A stretch of 64,000 bases of DNA from JAFAMS01 sp049520515 (GTDB taxonomy: Bacteria > Vulcanimicrobiota > Vulcanimicrobiia > Vulcanimicrobiales > Vulcanimicrobiaceae), in NCBI GenBank assembly GCA_049520515.1, contig JBEKPS010000002.1, positions 62,001 through 126,000 of the forward strand, given 5' to 3'. Below, one piece after another: positions 8,092-17,079 of this stretch. Under the pieces are notes generated by a model, which saw only the letters and a program-made list of their open reading frames with translations, was not told the origin of the DNA and ran no database searches. Numbering within the stretch: position 1 is the stretch's first letter; each line of letters starts with the position of its first letter. The translations under genes and the position numbers were made by a program.

Positions 8092-10356
8092 CTATTGCGC
8101 GAATTGACCGGCGAGATCGTCCCAGTCGCTTGCAAGCTTCGTCACCGGGTCGACGATCTGAACTTGTAGCGTTCCGAAGGCTCCGTCGTGTAAGAGATCG
8201 CCGGCTGCAAAGGTTACGTCGGCGTTCGATGCAGACTCGCGATGCACGTCGGCGGCGGGTACCACGACTGCCGTCGCGTCATCGAGCAGAGCATCACACG
8301 GCGTGGCGGCTTGTGGTGCTTGTCGGACTCGGACCTGAAAGCGCCGCGGCAGCGCTTGCGAAGTGAGATCGAGCGTCAACGCGTCGCTTGCGTGATGAAC
8401 GGGAGCGGCCGGCATTACTCCGAGCGTGTCGAGCTGCGGGCGCTCGCCGCCGAGATGTAGCGCAAACGCTTCTCCGTTTCCGCCTCCTGACGGGATGAGT
8501 TCCGCAGTCACGACGCTTCCTTCGCGGACATCGTCACCGCCGATTGGCGTCCCGGTAAAGCACGCAGCGTCCGCGTGCGAGGCCGGCGTTTTCTTGTAGA
8601 TGTTCGGGCCGATGCGCATACCGCTTATTCCGTCGAAGCCGCCACCCGTCAGTAAGATCTCGCGATCTCCGATGTATGCGACCTGGCCTTTCTTGGCGTC
8701 GACGTGCGCAGGTGTCGGCGCGATCGCAAGCGTCGTGTCATCCGCGATGCGGCGATGCTGCACGGCGTCGGATTGAAAGAAGTGAATGTGCGCAACGCCG
8801 GCCGGAATCGCGCCGAGCGAGCTCTTCAGCTCGACGCGTCCACTGTCGAGGTGATCGATCGTGAGTGGAATCGGCGTATTACCGGCCATCTGCAATTCCG
8901 CACTAGACAAACACGGTGCAGCTTGCGAGGATGCAATCGCGTCGAGCGTTCCGCCCGCGAGCGCCGGATGGTACGCAACGGTTTCGACCTTCCACGACGC
9001 AGCGCCAGGTACGGCAATGTGCGCAAGCGTTTGCTGTGAATTTCGCAGCGGCCCGAACCCGAAACGGCCGCTCAGCTTCACTTCGTAACCTTCACCGGCC
9101 TGAAGAAGCGCGCGATCGATAGTTGGCGCGGCCGCCGTTCGCGGATCGATCGGAACGTGGACCGCTGCGCCGTTTCCGGACGTTAGCGTCAGGCTCGTAC
9201 CATTGACGTATTGCGACGTCTTGCTCAGATGCACCGGAAGCTCGACGCGCGATGACACCGCACACGACCCGCCGCCTTTGTCGTCGCTCACGACCGTTGG
9301 CGGACTGGCAAGCGCATCGGGATCGCCGATCGTAAAGAACAGCACGCTCGAGTAGGCGGCCGGCGGGCGAAGCGTCGGAACCTTGAGTCCCATCAAGAAC
9401 TGCTGCGGCGTGCTTCCCGGCATGACCGGCTTCGTTAGCCGCAGCGCCGTCGGCAAATATTCGTACTCCTTGTGTCCGTCCTGCGAGAAGATCTTCCAGA
9501 TCGCCAAGAGCGGCTCCAAGTAAAGCGCCAGTTGTACCGGCGTAGTGGCGCTTGCGACACCGCCGAAAAACTGGGCCTGTGTCGGCGCTTCGATATCGGT
9601 TTGATATTGTACCGCGAGCAAGCTGCTCTGCACGCAGTTCGCAATTTCCGCGTTTGTCGCGCCGGTTGTGTAGCATGCACTCACCGAATCGGGTGATGCC
9701 CCGAGGGCCGTCGCAATTGAGGTTACGCGCTGCTGATCGGAGATGGGGTCGACCGCGCCTTGCGCAAGCGAGGAGAGAAAGTCGCTAAACCAACTATAGC
9801 GTTCGACGGCATCGTTCGAGGAGACGGACATGTTTTTGAAATCAGTCGGATGCGCCTGAACATAGTCGCGCATACCGTCCATGCCGCGCGTCTTAGCGTC
9901 TTCCGGAACGATGAAGAAAACGGGAATACCGCGATAGTCGCCGCTGCCGTACACAAAATGCATCGGCGCAACGGTCGCGGTTGCGCGGCGCCCGTGCGGA
10001 TTCGCGAAGAGCCGGTCGCTCGCGCCACTCCTCGCGTAGAGCCATCCGACCGGCGGCGTCTCCGTGATGAAGGCGACATTGACGTGGTAGTTCGCTTTCG
10101 CCGGTGGTCGCGTGTAGTCGATGAAGCGGACGAAAATTTTGTCGCCGGGCGCGAGCGCCGGCACGGCGGCGGCCGGTAACGTGAACGGCTTCCCGTCGAC
10201 TGTTCGTGTTACGGTAGCATCGATTCGCGATGCCGCTGCCGGGCCGACGCTCGCGCCGAACGCGAAGGGCTGCGTCTGATCGGCTCCCGCCGCAAGTGGT
10301 CCGACAAGTGCGGCGACGAGAAACGCAACGGCGAGACGTTTGAATCGCATCTTCAT
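8092..10356 (-). CDS. Large secreted protein of unknown function
   Basis: The start MKMRFKRLAVAFLVAALVGPLAAGADQ is a good signal peptide, so ATG 10356 is preferred over the ORF-maximal start at 10422. The mature part of about 730 residues is mostly beta-type sequence with several Cys residues and a 'GDREILLTGGGFDGISGMRIG' stretch that resembles an IPT/TIG Ig-like repeat. No catalytic motif is recognised. It is probably envelope-associated or extracellular. The upstream neighbour on the same strand is the ClC channel; no functional link is evident. Confidence 0.6.
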   Translation of the reverse strand: MKMRFKRLAVAFLVAALVGPLAAGADQTQPFAFGASVGPAAASRIDATVTRTVDGKPFTLPAAAVPALAPGDKIFVRFIDYTRPPAKANYHVNVAFITETPPVGWLYARSGASDRLFANPHGRRATATVAPMHFVYGSGDYRGIPVFFIVPEDAKTRGMDGMRDYVQAHPTDFKNMSVSSNDAVERYSWFSDFLSSLAQGAVDPISDQQRVTSIATALGASPDSVSACYTTGATNAEIANCVQSSLLAVQYQTDIEAPTQAQFFGGVASATTPVQLALYLEPLLAIWKIFSQDGHKEYEYLPTALRLTKPVMPGSTPQQFLMGLKVPTLRPPAAYSSVLFFTIGDPDALASPPTVVSDDKGGGSCAVSSRVELPVHLSKTSQYVNGTSLTLTSGNGAAVHVPIDPRTAAAPTIDRALLQAGEGYEVKLSGRFGFGPLRNSQQTLAHIAVPGAASWKVETVAYHPALAGGTLDAIASSQAAPCLSSAELQMAGNTPIPLTIDHLDSGRVELKSSLGAIPAGVAHIHFFQSDAVQHRRIADDTTLAIAPTPAHVDAKKGQVAYIGDREILLTGGGFDGISGMRIGPNIYKKTPASHADAACFTGTPIGGDDVREGSVVTAELIPSGGGNGEAFALHLGGERPQLDTLGVMPAAPVHHASDALTLDLTSQALPRRFQVRVRQAPQAATPCDALLDDATAVVVPAADVHRESASNADVTFAAGDLLHDGAFGTLQVQIVDPVTKLASDWDDLAGQFAQ

Positions 10357-10393
10357 GTCTAACGCGCGCATGCGTTCGCCTGTTCCAAACGAG

Positions 10394-12151
10394 CTACAAC
10401 TGGACCGCGCTCCGATACGCATCGAGGACGTCGCGCCGCGTGATCATGCCGATGAAGTTACCCGTTGTTGGGTCCGCAACGGGGAGCGCGGCGATCCCCG
10501 GGTCGGCGAGGAGCGTTGCGGCGCGCTCAAAGCTATCGTCGGGTACGAGCGTTTCGGTCGCTCTCGCAATCGTGTCAATCGGGACGAGTGGTTCGCTACG
10601 CAAGTGTTCGATGAAGTCGGGAAATGGGACGATTCCGATGCAACGCCCGTCACGCAAAACCGGAATTGCGCCTTCGGAGCTCGTCGAAATGCCCTTCGCG
10701 ACTTCCGAGAGGGGTTCACCCGCGTAACCAACCGGTGGAAGCTCACGTTGAATGGACGCAACGTTGCGCCGCGTCAAAAGGCGCGGATGTCTTACGGCTT
10801 CCCAATTGATGCCGCGACGCATGAGCTTGAGCTCATACACGGTTCCACGAATGAGACGGCGCCCAAGAACCGTCGCGATGACGGTTGAGACCATCAAAGG
10901 CAGAACGATCAAGTAATCGTTTGACATCTCGAACACGATCATGATCGCGGTGATCGGGGCTTCAGCAGCGGCTGAGAAGACCGCCGCCATTCCGACGAGG
11001 CCATAGGCGGCGCCCGTTGCAGTCCACGTCGGTGCAAACAGATGCACGACGCGTCCAAACGCATCGCCGAGCATCGCGCCCGTGAACAGCGACGGCGAGA
11101 AAACGCCGCCGCTTCCTCCGGAGCCGAGTGTCAGCGACGTAGCAATCGGTTTGAGTGCGGCGAGCAACAGCGCTTGTGAAGGGGGGACGTGTGAGTGCAG
11201 TACTTGATCGATGGCCTCGTACCCGACCCCGAAGATCTGCGGTCTCCACAAGCCGATGATTCCAAGTGCGCCGAAACCGATCGTAGCCTTGGCCCAACGC
11301 GGAACTTTAAGCCCGTCGAAGAGATCCTCGACAGCATAGAGTAGCTTGACGAAGCCGGCAGCCCAAAACGCGCAGATCACGCCAAGAATCGCATAGAGTA
11401 GCAGCTCGGCCGGAGAAACGAGATTGAAAGCTGCAGCCGTAAACGACGGATGGTTGCCGAAGTATGCGCGGCCGATTACAGCGGACACGACGCTCGCAAT
11501 GACGATTGCGGCAAACGAGCGCGGCGCGAATTCTCCCAGGATTACTTCGCTCGCGAAGAACACGCCGCCGATCGGCGCGTTGAACGTAGCCGAGACTCCG
11601 CTTGCGGCGCCACAAGCGACCAGCGTGCGCGCAATCGGTGCCGGAACGCGCCCTAGTTGCCCAAGCACCGAGCCGATAGTCGAGCCGATCTGCACGATCG
11701 GTCCTTCGCGCCCGCAGCTTCCGCCAAATCCGATGCATATCGCCGACGCGATGCTTTTCACCGCAATAATGCGCGGACGCATTCGGCCGGCACGCAACGC
11801 AACGGCCTCCATCACCTCCGGCACGCCGTGACCACGCGCTTCGGGAGCGAATCGCGCGACGATCGCCGAGGTCGTGATGCCGCCGATGATCGGAACGATT
11901 AGGATTGCCAGGAAGCCAAGACGTCCCAACAGGTGCCCGCCGATGAGGTCGAACGCGAGATATCCCGCGCCATCGATCATATGACGGAAGATAACCGCGC
12001 CATATCCACCGCCAATACCGATCAGGACTGCCGCACAGAGCATGAACGTACTCTGACTGATGTGCACACGTCCGAAATGGATCGCATAGCCTTTATCGGT
12101 CTCGACGTACCTGGGTAGGAAGATGTGCGACTCCCTTACTGCTGTGGCCAC
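10394..12151 (-). CDS. ClC-family chloride channel/antiporter with CBS domains
   Basis: A 585-residue voltage-gated ClC protein. Selectivity-filter motifs are present: GFGGSCGREGP (residues 141-151, with the gating glutamate at E149) and GSGGSGGVFSPSLF. Residues from about 460 carry two CBS segments (SEGAIPVLRDGRCIGIVPF and IAALPVADPTTGNFIGMITRRD), which usually sense adenine nucleotides. It moves Cl- across the inner membrane, possibly in exchange for protons. GTG at 12151 has a purine-rich stretch (AGAGAG) upstream. It is divergent from the ArsR gene. Confidence 0.92.
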   Translation of the reverse strand: MATAVRESHIFLPRYVETDKGYAIHFGRVHISQSTFMLCAAVLIGIGGGYGAVIFRHMIDGAGYLAFDLIGGHLLGRLGFLAILIVPIIGGITTSAIVARFAPEARGHGVPEVMEAVALRAGRMRPRIIAVKSIASAICIGFGGSCGREGPIVQIGSTIGSVLGQLGRVPAPIARTLVACGAASGVSATFNAPIGGVFFASEVILGEFAPRSFAAIVIASVVSAVIGRAYFGNHPSFTAAAFNLVSPAELLLYAILGVICAFWAAGFVKLLYAVEDLFDGLKVPRWAKATIGFGALGIIGLWRPQIFGVGYEAIDQVLHSHVPPSQALLLAALKPIATSLTLGSGGSGGVFSPSLFTGAMLGDAFGRVVHLFAPTWTATGAAYGLVGMAAVFSAAAEAPITAIMIVFEMSNDYLIVLPLMVSTVIATVLGRRLIRGTVYELKLMRRGINWEAVRHPRLLTRRNVASIQRELPPVGYAGEPLSEVAKGISTSSEGAIPVLRDGRCIGIVPFPDFIEHLRSEPLVPIDTIARATETLVPDDSFERAATLLADPGIAALPVADPTTGNFIGMITRRDVLDAYRSAVQL

Positions 12152-12203
12152 GCTCTCTTCTAAGAATACCTTGAGCTGACATCCGACGTCAGACCGGAGT
12201 ATT

Positions 12204-12240
12204 ATATGCCTTGACAGGCATATGCTTTTTAAGGTATATC
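12204..12240 (+). promoter_or_regulatory. arsR-type promoter with operator palindrome
   Basis: TTGACA (12211-12216) and TATATC (12235-12240) are separated by 18 bases. The -35 hexamer is the exact centre of an inverted repeat, ATATGCC (12204-12210) and GGCATAT (12217-12223). Autorepression by the ArsR protein encoded directly downstream is the simplest reading. Confidence 0.65.
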
Positions 12241-12246
12241 AGGCGT

Positions 12247-12594
12247 GTGGAATCTGTATTCGAAATTATCGCCGAGCCGAACCGGCGCGCGATACTGAGC
12301 TTACTCGTTTCCTCACAACAGACCGTTGGAGAGATCGAGCGCCGGCTTCGCATGTCGCAGCCGACGGTCTCAAAGCACCTGCGCGTGCTGCGTGAGGCTG
12401 GTTTCGTGGAATCCACGGTGGACGCACAGCGCCGTCTTTACCGGTTGAAACCAGAACCGTTTGCAGAAATGGATGCTTGGCTATCGCAATTTCGGCGGTT
12501 CTGGTCCGCTCACGTCGATGCTCTCGAGCGCCACCTCGACCGCATGGCTCAAACAAAACAAACAAAGAAGAAAACAAGGAGAAAAACCAAATGA
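12247..12594 (+). CDS. ArsR-family winged-helix repressor
   Basis: ESVFEIIAEPNRRAILSLL... TVGEIERRLRMSQPTVSKHLRVLREAGFVE is a standard ArsR winged helix of the subgroup paired with SRPBCC/AHSA1 proteins. No metal-binding CxC is seen, so it is not a classical arsenic sensor. A basic Lys/Arg-rich tail ends the protein. GTG 12247 is chosen because it gives the family's usual N-terminus and sits about seven bases after the -10, so the mRNA may be leaderless; a TTG at 12211 lies inside the promoter. It overlaps the SRPBCC start by ATGA. Confidence 0.85.
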   Translation: MESVFEIIAEPNRRAILSLLVSSQQTVGEIERRLRMSQPTVSKHLRVLREAGFVESTVDAQRRLYRLKPEPFAEMDAWLSQFRRFWSAHVDALERHLDRMAQTKQTKKKTRRKTK

Positions 12595-13139
12595 GCACTC
12601 GCGAGCAATACGCGCCGGGTCCCGCCAACCTGGCGAAGGTTCAAAAAGACGGGGAGAAATGGACGCTGATCCTTGTCAAAGAGCTGCGCCACTCACCGGA
12701 AAAAGTTTGGCAGGCACTCACCGATCCCACGGAACTGCGCGAATGGGCGCCCTTCGAGGTTGATGCAAGTCTTGGCAACGCCGGAAGCACGGTGAACCTC
12801 AAATGGAGCGCAGCACCAACGCCGATCGAAACACGAGTGACGCGCGCCGATGCCCCAAGAGTGCTCGAGTATACGTCGGGCGACAACGAGATGCGCTGGG
12901 AGCTCGAACCTGTTGGTAACGGCACGCGTCTGACGCTATGGAGCGTCATCGATCGCCGCTTCATCTCGATGGGGGCTGCCGGTTGGCACATCGCATTCGA
13001 TGTTCTCGAGCACCTGTTGAACGGAACACCGATTGGCCGGCTTACGGGTCCGGACGCGATGGGGTTTGAGGGTTGGCAGCGGCTGAACGTCGAGTACGCG
13101 CAGCAGTTCGGCATCGAACTTCCAAAATGGGGCGCCTGA
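12591..13139 (+). CDS. SRPBCC/AHSA1-domain protein
   Basis: Residues 20-180 match the activator-of-Hsp90-like SRPBCC fold: VKELRHSPEKVWQALTDPTELREWAPF, then LEYTSGDNEMRWELEPVGNGTRLTLW and a long C-terminal helix. These proteins bind hydrophobic ligands; the ArsR-SRPBCC pair is common but the ligand is generally unknown. ATG 12591 has AAGGAG eight bases upstream and overlaps the arsR stop, showing translational coupling. Confidence 0.85.
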   Translation: MSTREQYAPGPANLAKVQKDGEKWTLILVKELRHSPEKVWQALTDPTELREWAPFEVDASLGNAGSTVNLKWSAAPTPIETRVTRADAPRVLEYTSGDNEMRWELEPVGNGTRLTLWSVIDRRFISMGAAGWHIAFDVLEHLLNGTPIGRLTGPDAMGFEGWQRLNVEYAQQFGIELPKWGA

Positions 13140-13167
13140 CTCAGACTATTTTGGGTACAAAGTGCGC

Positions 13168-13677
13168 ATGGACGTACTCACTATTATCAAGAAAGAACAC
13201 CGCGAAGTCGGAGCCTTAATCGACCAGGCGAACAAATGCAAGGCCGGCGACGCACGGCTTCGCGAGCTCGCCGAAGAAATCGCGACAAAGCTTTCCGCGC
13301 ATCTCGCCATCGAGGAGCGGCTCTTCTACGCGAAACTCAAGGCGCGCGCGGACGAGGGAGAAGAAAAGGTCGACGTGTTTGAGGCGTATACCGAACACAC
13401 GGCTGCGAGAAGTCTTATGCAGCTGTTGAAAACTCACCGCAAACCGGATGAGTTGTTCAAGGCCGAGGTCCAGGTCCTCGGCGAGAACGTCAAGCACCAC
13501 GTTGAAGAGGAAGAGTCTAAGGTGTTCCACATCGCGCGACAGCTGCTGGAGGCAGACGAGCTCGACGAAATCGGCGAAACTTGGGAGAAAGCGAAGCAGC
13601 GGGCAGATCGAGTACACTCGTCGACTGCGAAGAAGCGCACGACGCGACCTCCGTCGCGCCGTGCATCACGCCGTTAG
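13168..13677 (+). CDS. Hemerythrin HHE-domain protein
   Basis: A four-helix bundle with iron-ligand histidines and carboxylates: IKKEHREV near the start, LSAHLAIEERLFY, YTEHTAAR, and VKHHVEEEESKVF. It probably binds a diiron centre and senses or stores O2 or buffers nitric oxide or iron. The Lys/Arg-rich C-terminal tail (residues 150-169) may contact nucleic acid or be disordered. ATG 13168 is preferred; GTG 13162 is also possible. It is 28 bases after the SRPBCC stop and may be part of that unit. Confidence 0.88.
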   Translation: MDVLTIIKKEHREVGALIDQANKCKAGDARLRELAEEIATKLSAHLAIEERLFYAKLKARADEGEEKVDVFEAYTEHTAARSLMQLLKTHRKPDELFKAEVQVLGENVKHHVEEEESKVFHIARQLLEADELDEIGETWEKAKQRADRVHSSTAKKRTTRPPSRRASRR

Positions 13678-13683
13678 GCTGTT

Positions 13684-13875
13684 CTAGCTTCCTAACCGTC
13701 CGAAGTCCGGGTTGTCGTCGGAGTACGGTGCCGTGTCCACGATCAAGGTTTGCGGCGGGGGCACGCTCTGTGCCGTCGTTCCGGCTACATGCCCTTCGTT
13801 GTCTTGCGCCATAGCTGCAACTGGTGTGATCGCGAGCGCCGCGGTGACGAGTGCGATCTGAACGAGTTTCTTCAT
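13684..13875 (-). CDS. Small secreted protein, unknown
   Basis: A 63-residue product with a signal peptide (MKKLVQIALVTAALAITPVAAMAQ) and a short acidic mature part ending in YSDDNPDFGRLGS. AAGGAT precedes the ATG. No family is recognised. It follows the histidine kinase gene on the same strand after 79 bases. Confidence 0.5.
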   Translation of the reverse strand: MKKLVQIALVTAALAITPVAAMAQDNEGHVAGTTAQSVPPPQTLIVDTAPYSDDNPDFGRLGS

Positions 13876-13954
13876 CAAAGGTATCCTTCGCAGAGAGGGT
13901 GTCTGCAGTCAGGCTATCTTCGGATGGTTGGGCTCACCCAGGAGCCGGCATGGA

Positions 13955-15322
13955 TTACGCTCGGGAAAATTCCGAGGATTCGACTTCAGTCGGAACAATG
14001 AGCGCAAAAACCGTATTGCCGGGTTCAGCGTGTTCAAGCACGACGCGTCCGCCCGATCGCACTGCGGCCATCGACGCAATCGCAAGGCCGAGTCCAGAGC
14101 CTTCGATCGTCCCGCCGTAATCGCCACGGTAGAACCGTTCGAAAATGCGCTCGCGATCTGACTGCGGCACGCCCGGACCTGCGTCGGCGACGCGCACGTA
14201 CGCATCACCGTCCTGCACGCCCACGTCGACGCGCACATCGCTGCCGCGCCCGTACTTCAGCGCGTTGTCGATCAAATTCCCGAGGGTTGCATCAAGTTCG
14301 AGTCGATCCGCCGCGACCATCGCGCGCCCGCTAACGCGAAAGATGACATTTCCAGGACGCGAGGCTTGCACGCGTGCGACCGCATCTCGGGCGACCTCGG
14401 CCAAATTGATGCGCGATCGGTTCGCGGCTTTATCCGGGGACAGCTTCGCGCACGTGATCAGCTGCTCGACCAGCAGACGCATGCGTCGCGTTTCCTTCGC
14501 CATTGCTGCCGACGCTTTGTGACGGATTGTGGTGTCGTCGTAACCGCCTTGTTCGAGCAGCTGATGAAAGCCGCTGATCGCAGTCAACGGCGTTCGCAGC
14601 TCGTGCCCGGCATCTGCGATAAAACGCCGCATTTGTTCCTCGACACGCTCGCGTTCGCGGAACGCGGCCGCAACCTGTGTGGCAGCCTGATTGTACGCGT
14701 CGGCAAGCTCTCCCAATTCGTCGTGATCTGAGATCTTGAGTGCGCGCGGTGTGAAGTCGCCGGTGGCGAAGCGGCGCAATTCCGCCGTTACTTCTTCGAG
14801 CGGTGAGACGGCGTGATGTGCAATCCATCTGCCGACGAAGAACGATCCGAGAAGCGCGAGTAAAATCGCACCACCCGCAAGCTTCGCATATTTGTAGACG
14901 AGAACGTCGGCGTATTGCGCGTCCGCGAGCACGAGTACGCCGGTGCCGCGGAAGGCGACGGTCTCAACGGGGAGACCCAAGGCTGCTTTGAGTTTGCCGC
15001 CGAGATTTGGTTCCAGTAGTGTCGTGCCTTGCTCCCTCACGGTTCTCGCAAAGCGTTCTGAGTCTCCGGGGGCGGGCCCGATGACGAGCGCACCGTTGGC
15101 AGCGGCGTTCCGGACAACACGCTGCATGAGTTCTTGCGTCGGCATTTGCGGATGGGCTGCGACGATCATACGCGCGCGCGCGGCGCTCGTTTCGACCGCG
15201 CGCATGATCGGGTGCGTCTCGACACGGAATGCGATCTCCGTGACGGCAAGGATGACAAGAATCGCGGCGACTGCCGTAAACACGCCGTACGTAATGCCGA
15301 GCCGTGCTCGCAGCGAGTTCAA
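13955..15322 (-). CDS. HAMP sensor histidine kinase
   Basis: A transmembrane helix near residues 8-30, an extracytoplasmic region to about 145, a second helix (150-168), HAMP, then HisKA with FIADAGHELRTPL (phospho-acceptor H240) and HATPase_c with NLIDNALKYG, DAGPGVP and GSGLGLAI. It should autophosphorylate and pass phosphate to the response regulator encoded two bases upstream. The start is TTG 15322, directly after the regulator's TAG, implying coupled translation. The signal sensed is unknown. Confidence 0.93.
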   Translation of the reverse strand: MNSLRARLGITYGVFTAVAAILVILAVTEIAFRVETHPIMRAVETSAARARMIVAAHPQMPTQELMQRVVRNAAANGALVIGPAPGDSERFARTVREQGTTLLEPNLGGKLKAALGLPVETVAFRGTGVLVLADAQYADVLVYKYAKLAGGAILLALLGSFFVGRWIAHHAVSPLEEVTAELRRFATGDFTPRALKISDHDELGELADAYNQAATQVAAAFRERERVEEQMRRFIADAGHELRTPLTAISGFHQLLEQGGYDDTTIRHKASAAMAKETRRMRLLVEQLITCAKLSPDKAANRSRINLAEVARDAVARVQASRPGNVIFRVSGRAMVAADRLELDATLGNLIDNALKYGRGSDVRVDVGVQDGDAYVRVADAGPGVPQSDRERIFERFYRGDYGGTIEGSGLGLAIASMAAVRSGGRVVLEHAEPGNTVFALIVPTEVESSEFSRA

Positions 15323-15324
15323 CG

Positions 15325-16002
15325 CTAGGCCTCGCGAAGCGCGTAGCCGACGCCGCGAACCGTGTGAATGAGCGGGGGCAGCGGCCGCGCGTCGATCTTC
15401 GTGCGCAGATACGAAATGTACGTTTCAACGGTGCCGATCGTAACTTCGTGATCGGAGCCCCAAACCAGATCGACCAGCTCATCGCGCGTGAAGACCCGAC
15501 GCGGTCGCCGCGCGAGCGTCACCAGCAAATCGAACTCGCGTGTTGTCAGAGGAATGTATTGTTCGCCGCGTTTGAGCGTTCGCGCGTCAAGATCGATTTC
15601 GAGATCGGCAAATCGAAGAACCGTAGCCTGGGCGAGATTCGGCCGCCGCATTGCGGCCCGCACGCGCTCGACCAGCTCTTCGAGATCGAAGGGCTTGGCG
15701 AGATAATCGTCCGCGCCGGCACGCAACCCCTCGACGCGATCGCGCGCATCTGCGCGCGCGGTGAGCATGAGGATCGGTTTCTCCGTGATTCGGCGAATGA
15801 GCGGGATAACCGAAAGGCCATCGATCTTCGGCATCATCACGTCAAGCACGATGCAATCCGGGTCCCAATCACGCACGAGCGTTAGGCCGTCCGCGCCGTC
15901 GACCGCGCTGCGCGCTTCAAAACCGGCCTGCGACAATGTCATCTCGAGCAAGTCACGCAGACTCTGCTCGTCATCGATAATGGCGACGCGGCTTGGCTTC
16001 AT
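15325..16002 (-). CDS. OmpR-family response regulator
   Basis: A receiver domain with the acidic pair at D10-D11, phosphorylation site D54 (DCIVLDVMMPKIDG) and the conserved Lys in YLAKPFDLEEL, followed by a winged helix (QYIPLTTREFDLLVTLARRPRRVFTRDELVDLVWG...VETYISYLRTKI). It is the partner of the adjacent histidine kinase. It follows a DUF4097-like gene on the same strand after 95 bases, so that envelope protein may be co-regulated. Confidence 0.95.
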   Translation of the reverse strand: MKPSRVAIIDDEQSLRDLLEMTLSQAGFEARSAVDGADGLTLVRDWDPDCIVLDVMMPKIDGLSVIPLIRRITEKPILMLTARADARDRVEGLRAGADDYLAKPFDLEELVERVRAAMRRPNLAQATVLRFADLEIDLDARTLKRGEQYIPLTTREFDLLVTLARRPRRVFTRDELVDLVWGSDHEVTIGTVETYISYLRTKIDARPLPPLIHTVRGVGYALREA

Positions 16003-16097
16003 GGTCCTATCGTGATGTACAACGCTTGGACCGGCTTGCGGTTTTCTCCCAGGAAGCTCTGAGAATCTGGCACGCCTGCTTGGCTAACTACACAGCT

Positions 16098-16988
16098 TCA
16101 GTTTTCCTGAACGAGGTTGATGTTTCCATCGGTCGTGTGAACGTCGAGACTCCCATTTCCGGTACCGACACGCACGGTCTCTGAGGACGAGTCATCATCG
16201 TCGTCCTTACGGGAGCCGGCGACGGAGGCGCCGGTACTAAAGCCGCTTGCCGTCGCTTTCCCATCGTCCGTAATGGCGTTGACGACGGTATTCGTTCCGG
16301 ACGCAAAGCCAAGCGTTACGCGATCGCCGCTTTCAATGTTGCCGTCGTGAACGCGCAGCGCCGTACCGTCAACACGATCGTCCCGGGCGCTTGCATCAAG
16401 ATGTTCGACCGTGACGGCGTGCATGATGATGGGACCTCTTGATGCGGTTAAGTGCAAAACCGGCCCATCATAATCTTCGACTCTGATAAAACCATTACCG
16501 AGACTCGACAGCGAGGCCTCGGCGCGTAAGCCGTTCGCCGTTATGTCGCCGGCATGGACAACCGTCACTTTCGTGCCAATGGGCACGACGACCGTTACCA
16601 TACGATTGTCGCCGACGCTTAGCCCATGCTCGGGCGCTGAGGCGACTCGAACCGTTTGGACATCCTGGCGTGCGCTAATCGGTGCTCTCGAGCGGAAGAG
16701 TCCGTAATCGCGGCTCGGACTCACACTAACGTCAATCTGCGATGCTTTGCCGGTTAGTATGGTGAGATCGGCGTAGCCAATATCAACGGTAAGCGAGGGA
16801 TGTGAGCCGGTATCGAAGATCTGGTGCGGACCACCCTCTATGAGGTGCGATCCGTGCGTGAGTTGCGCGAATCCAGGCGGCCCAAAGGACGGTCCCATCT
16901 GGTCGCCCCGAACGGCAGTAATAGCCGTCCCAACGATCGCGAGCTCGGCTACGAGGATCGCAGCGAGAACCGTTCCTCGTGATATCAC
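16098..16988 (-). CDS. Membrane-anchored DUF4097-like beta-helix protein
   Basis: GTG 16988 begins a transmembrane segment (SRGTVLAAILVAELAIVGTAI); a longer frame to 17207 is antisense to the divergent gene and is rejected. The rest is a regular beta-rich pattern (SIENV-like turns such as GDITANGLRAEASLSSLGNGFIRV, LDASARDDRVDG, GNGSLDVHTTDGNINL) typical of the DUF4097 family of putative adhesin/anti-sigma-associated proteins. An Asp-rich patch (RKDDDDDSSSE) is near residue 255. It probably stands outside the inner membrane. It is upstream of the two-component genes. Confidence 0.6.
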   Translation of the reverse strand: MISRGTVLAAILVAELAIVGTAITAVRGDQMGPSFGPPGFAQLTHGSHLIEGGPHQIFDTGSHPSLTVDIGYADLTILTGKASQIDVSVSPSRDYGLFRSRAPISARQDVQTVRVASAPEHGLSVGDNRMVTVVVPIGTKVTVVHAGDITANGLRAEASLSSLGNGFIRVEDYDGPVLHLTASRGPIIMHAVTVEHLDASARDDRVDGTALRVHDGNIESGDRVTLGFASGTNTVVNAITDDGKATASGFSTGASVAGSRKDDDDDSSSETVRVGTGNGSLDVHTTDGNINLVQEN

Positions 16989-17079
16989 GCCGCATGTACG
17001 TTCGAGTGGTCGGCAAGTTTCGCTTGTTTCGCCGTTCTCGAGCAGATTCGCGCCGAGGGCAGCGAATGGGGTTAGCGCT

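Noticed and set aside
16840..17079. N-terminal extension of the Omp85-like gene, and the matching extension (16989-17207) of the DUF4097-like gene
   Set aside because: Each extension is antisense to the other gene and has no signal peptide before it; starts at 17080 and 16988 resolve the conflict.
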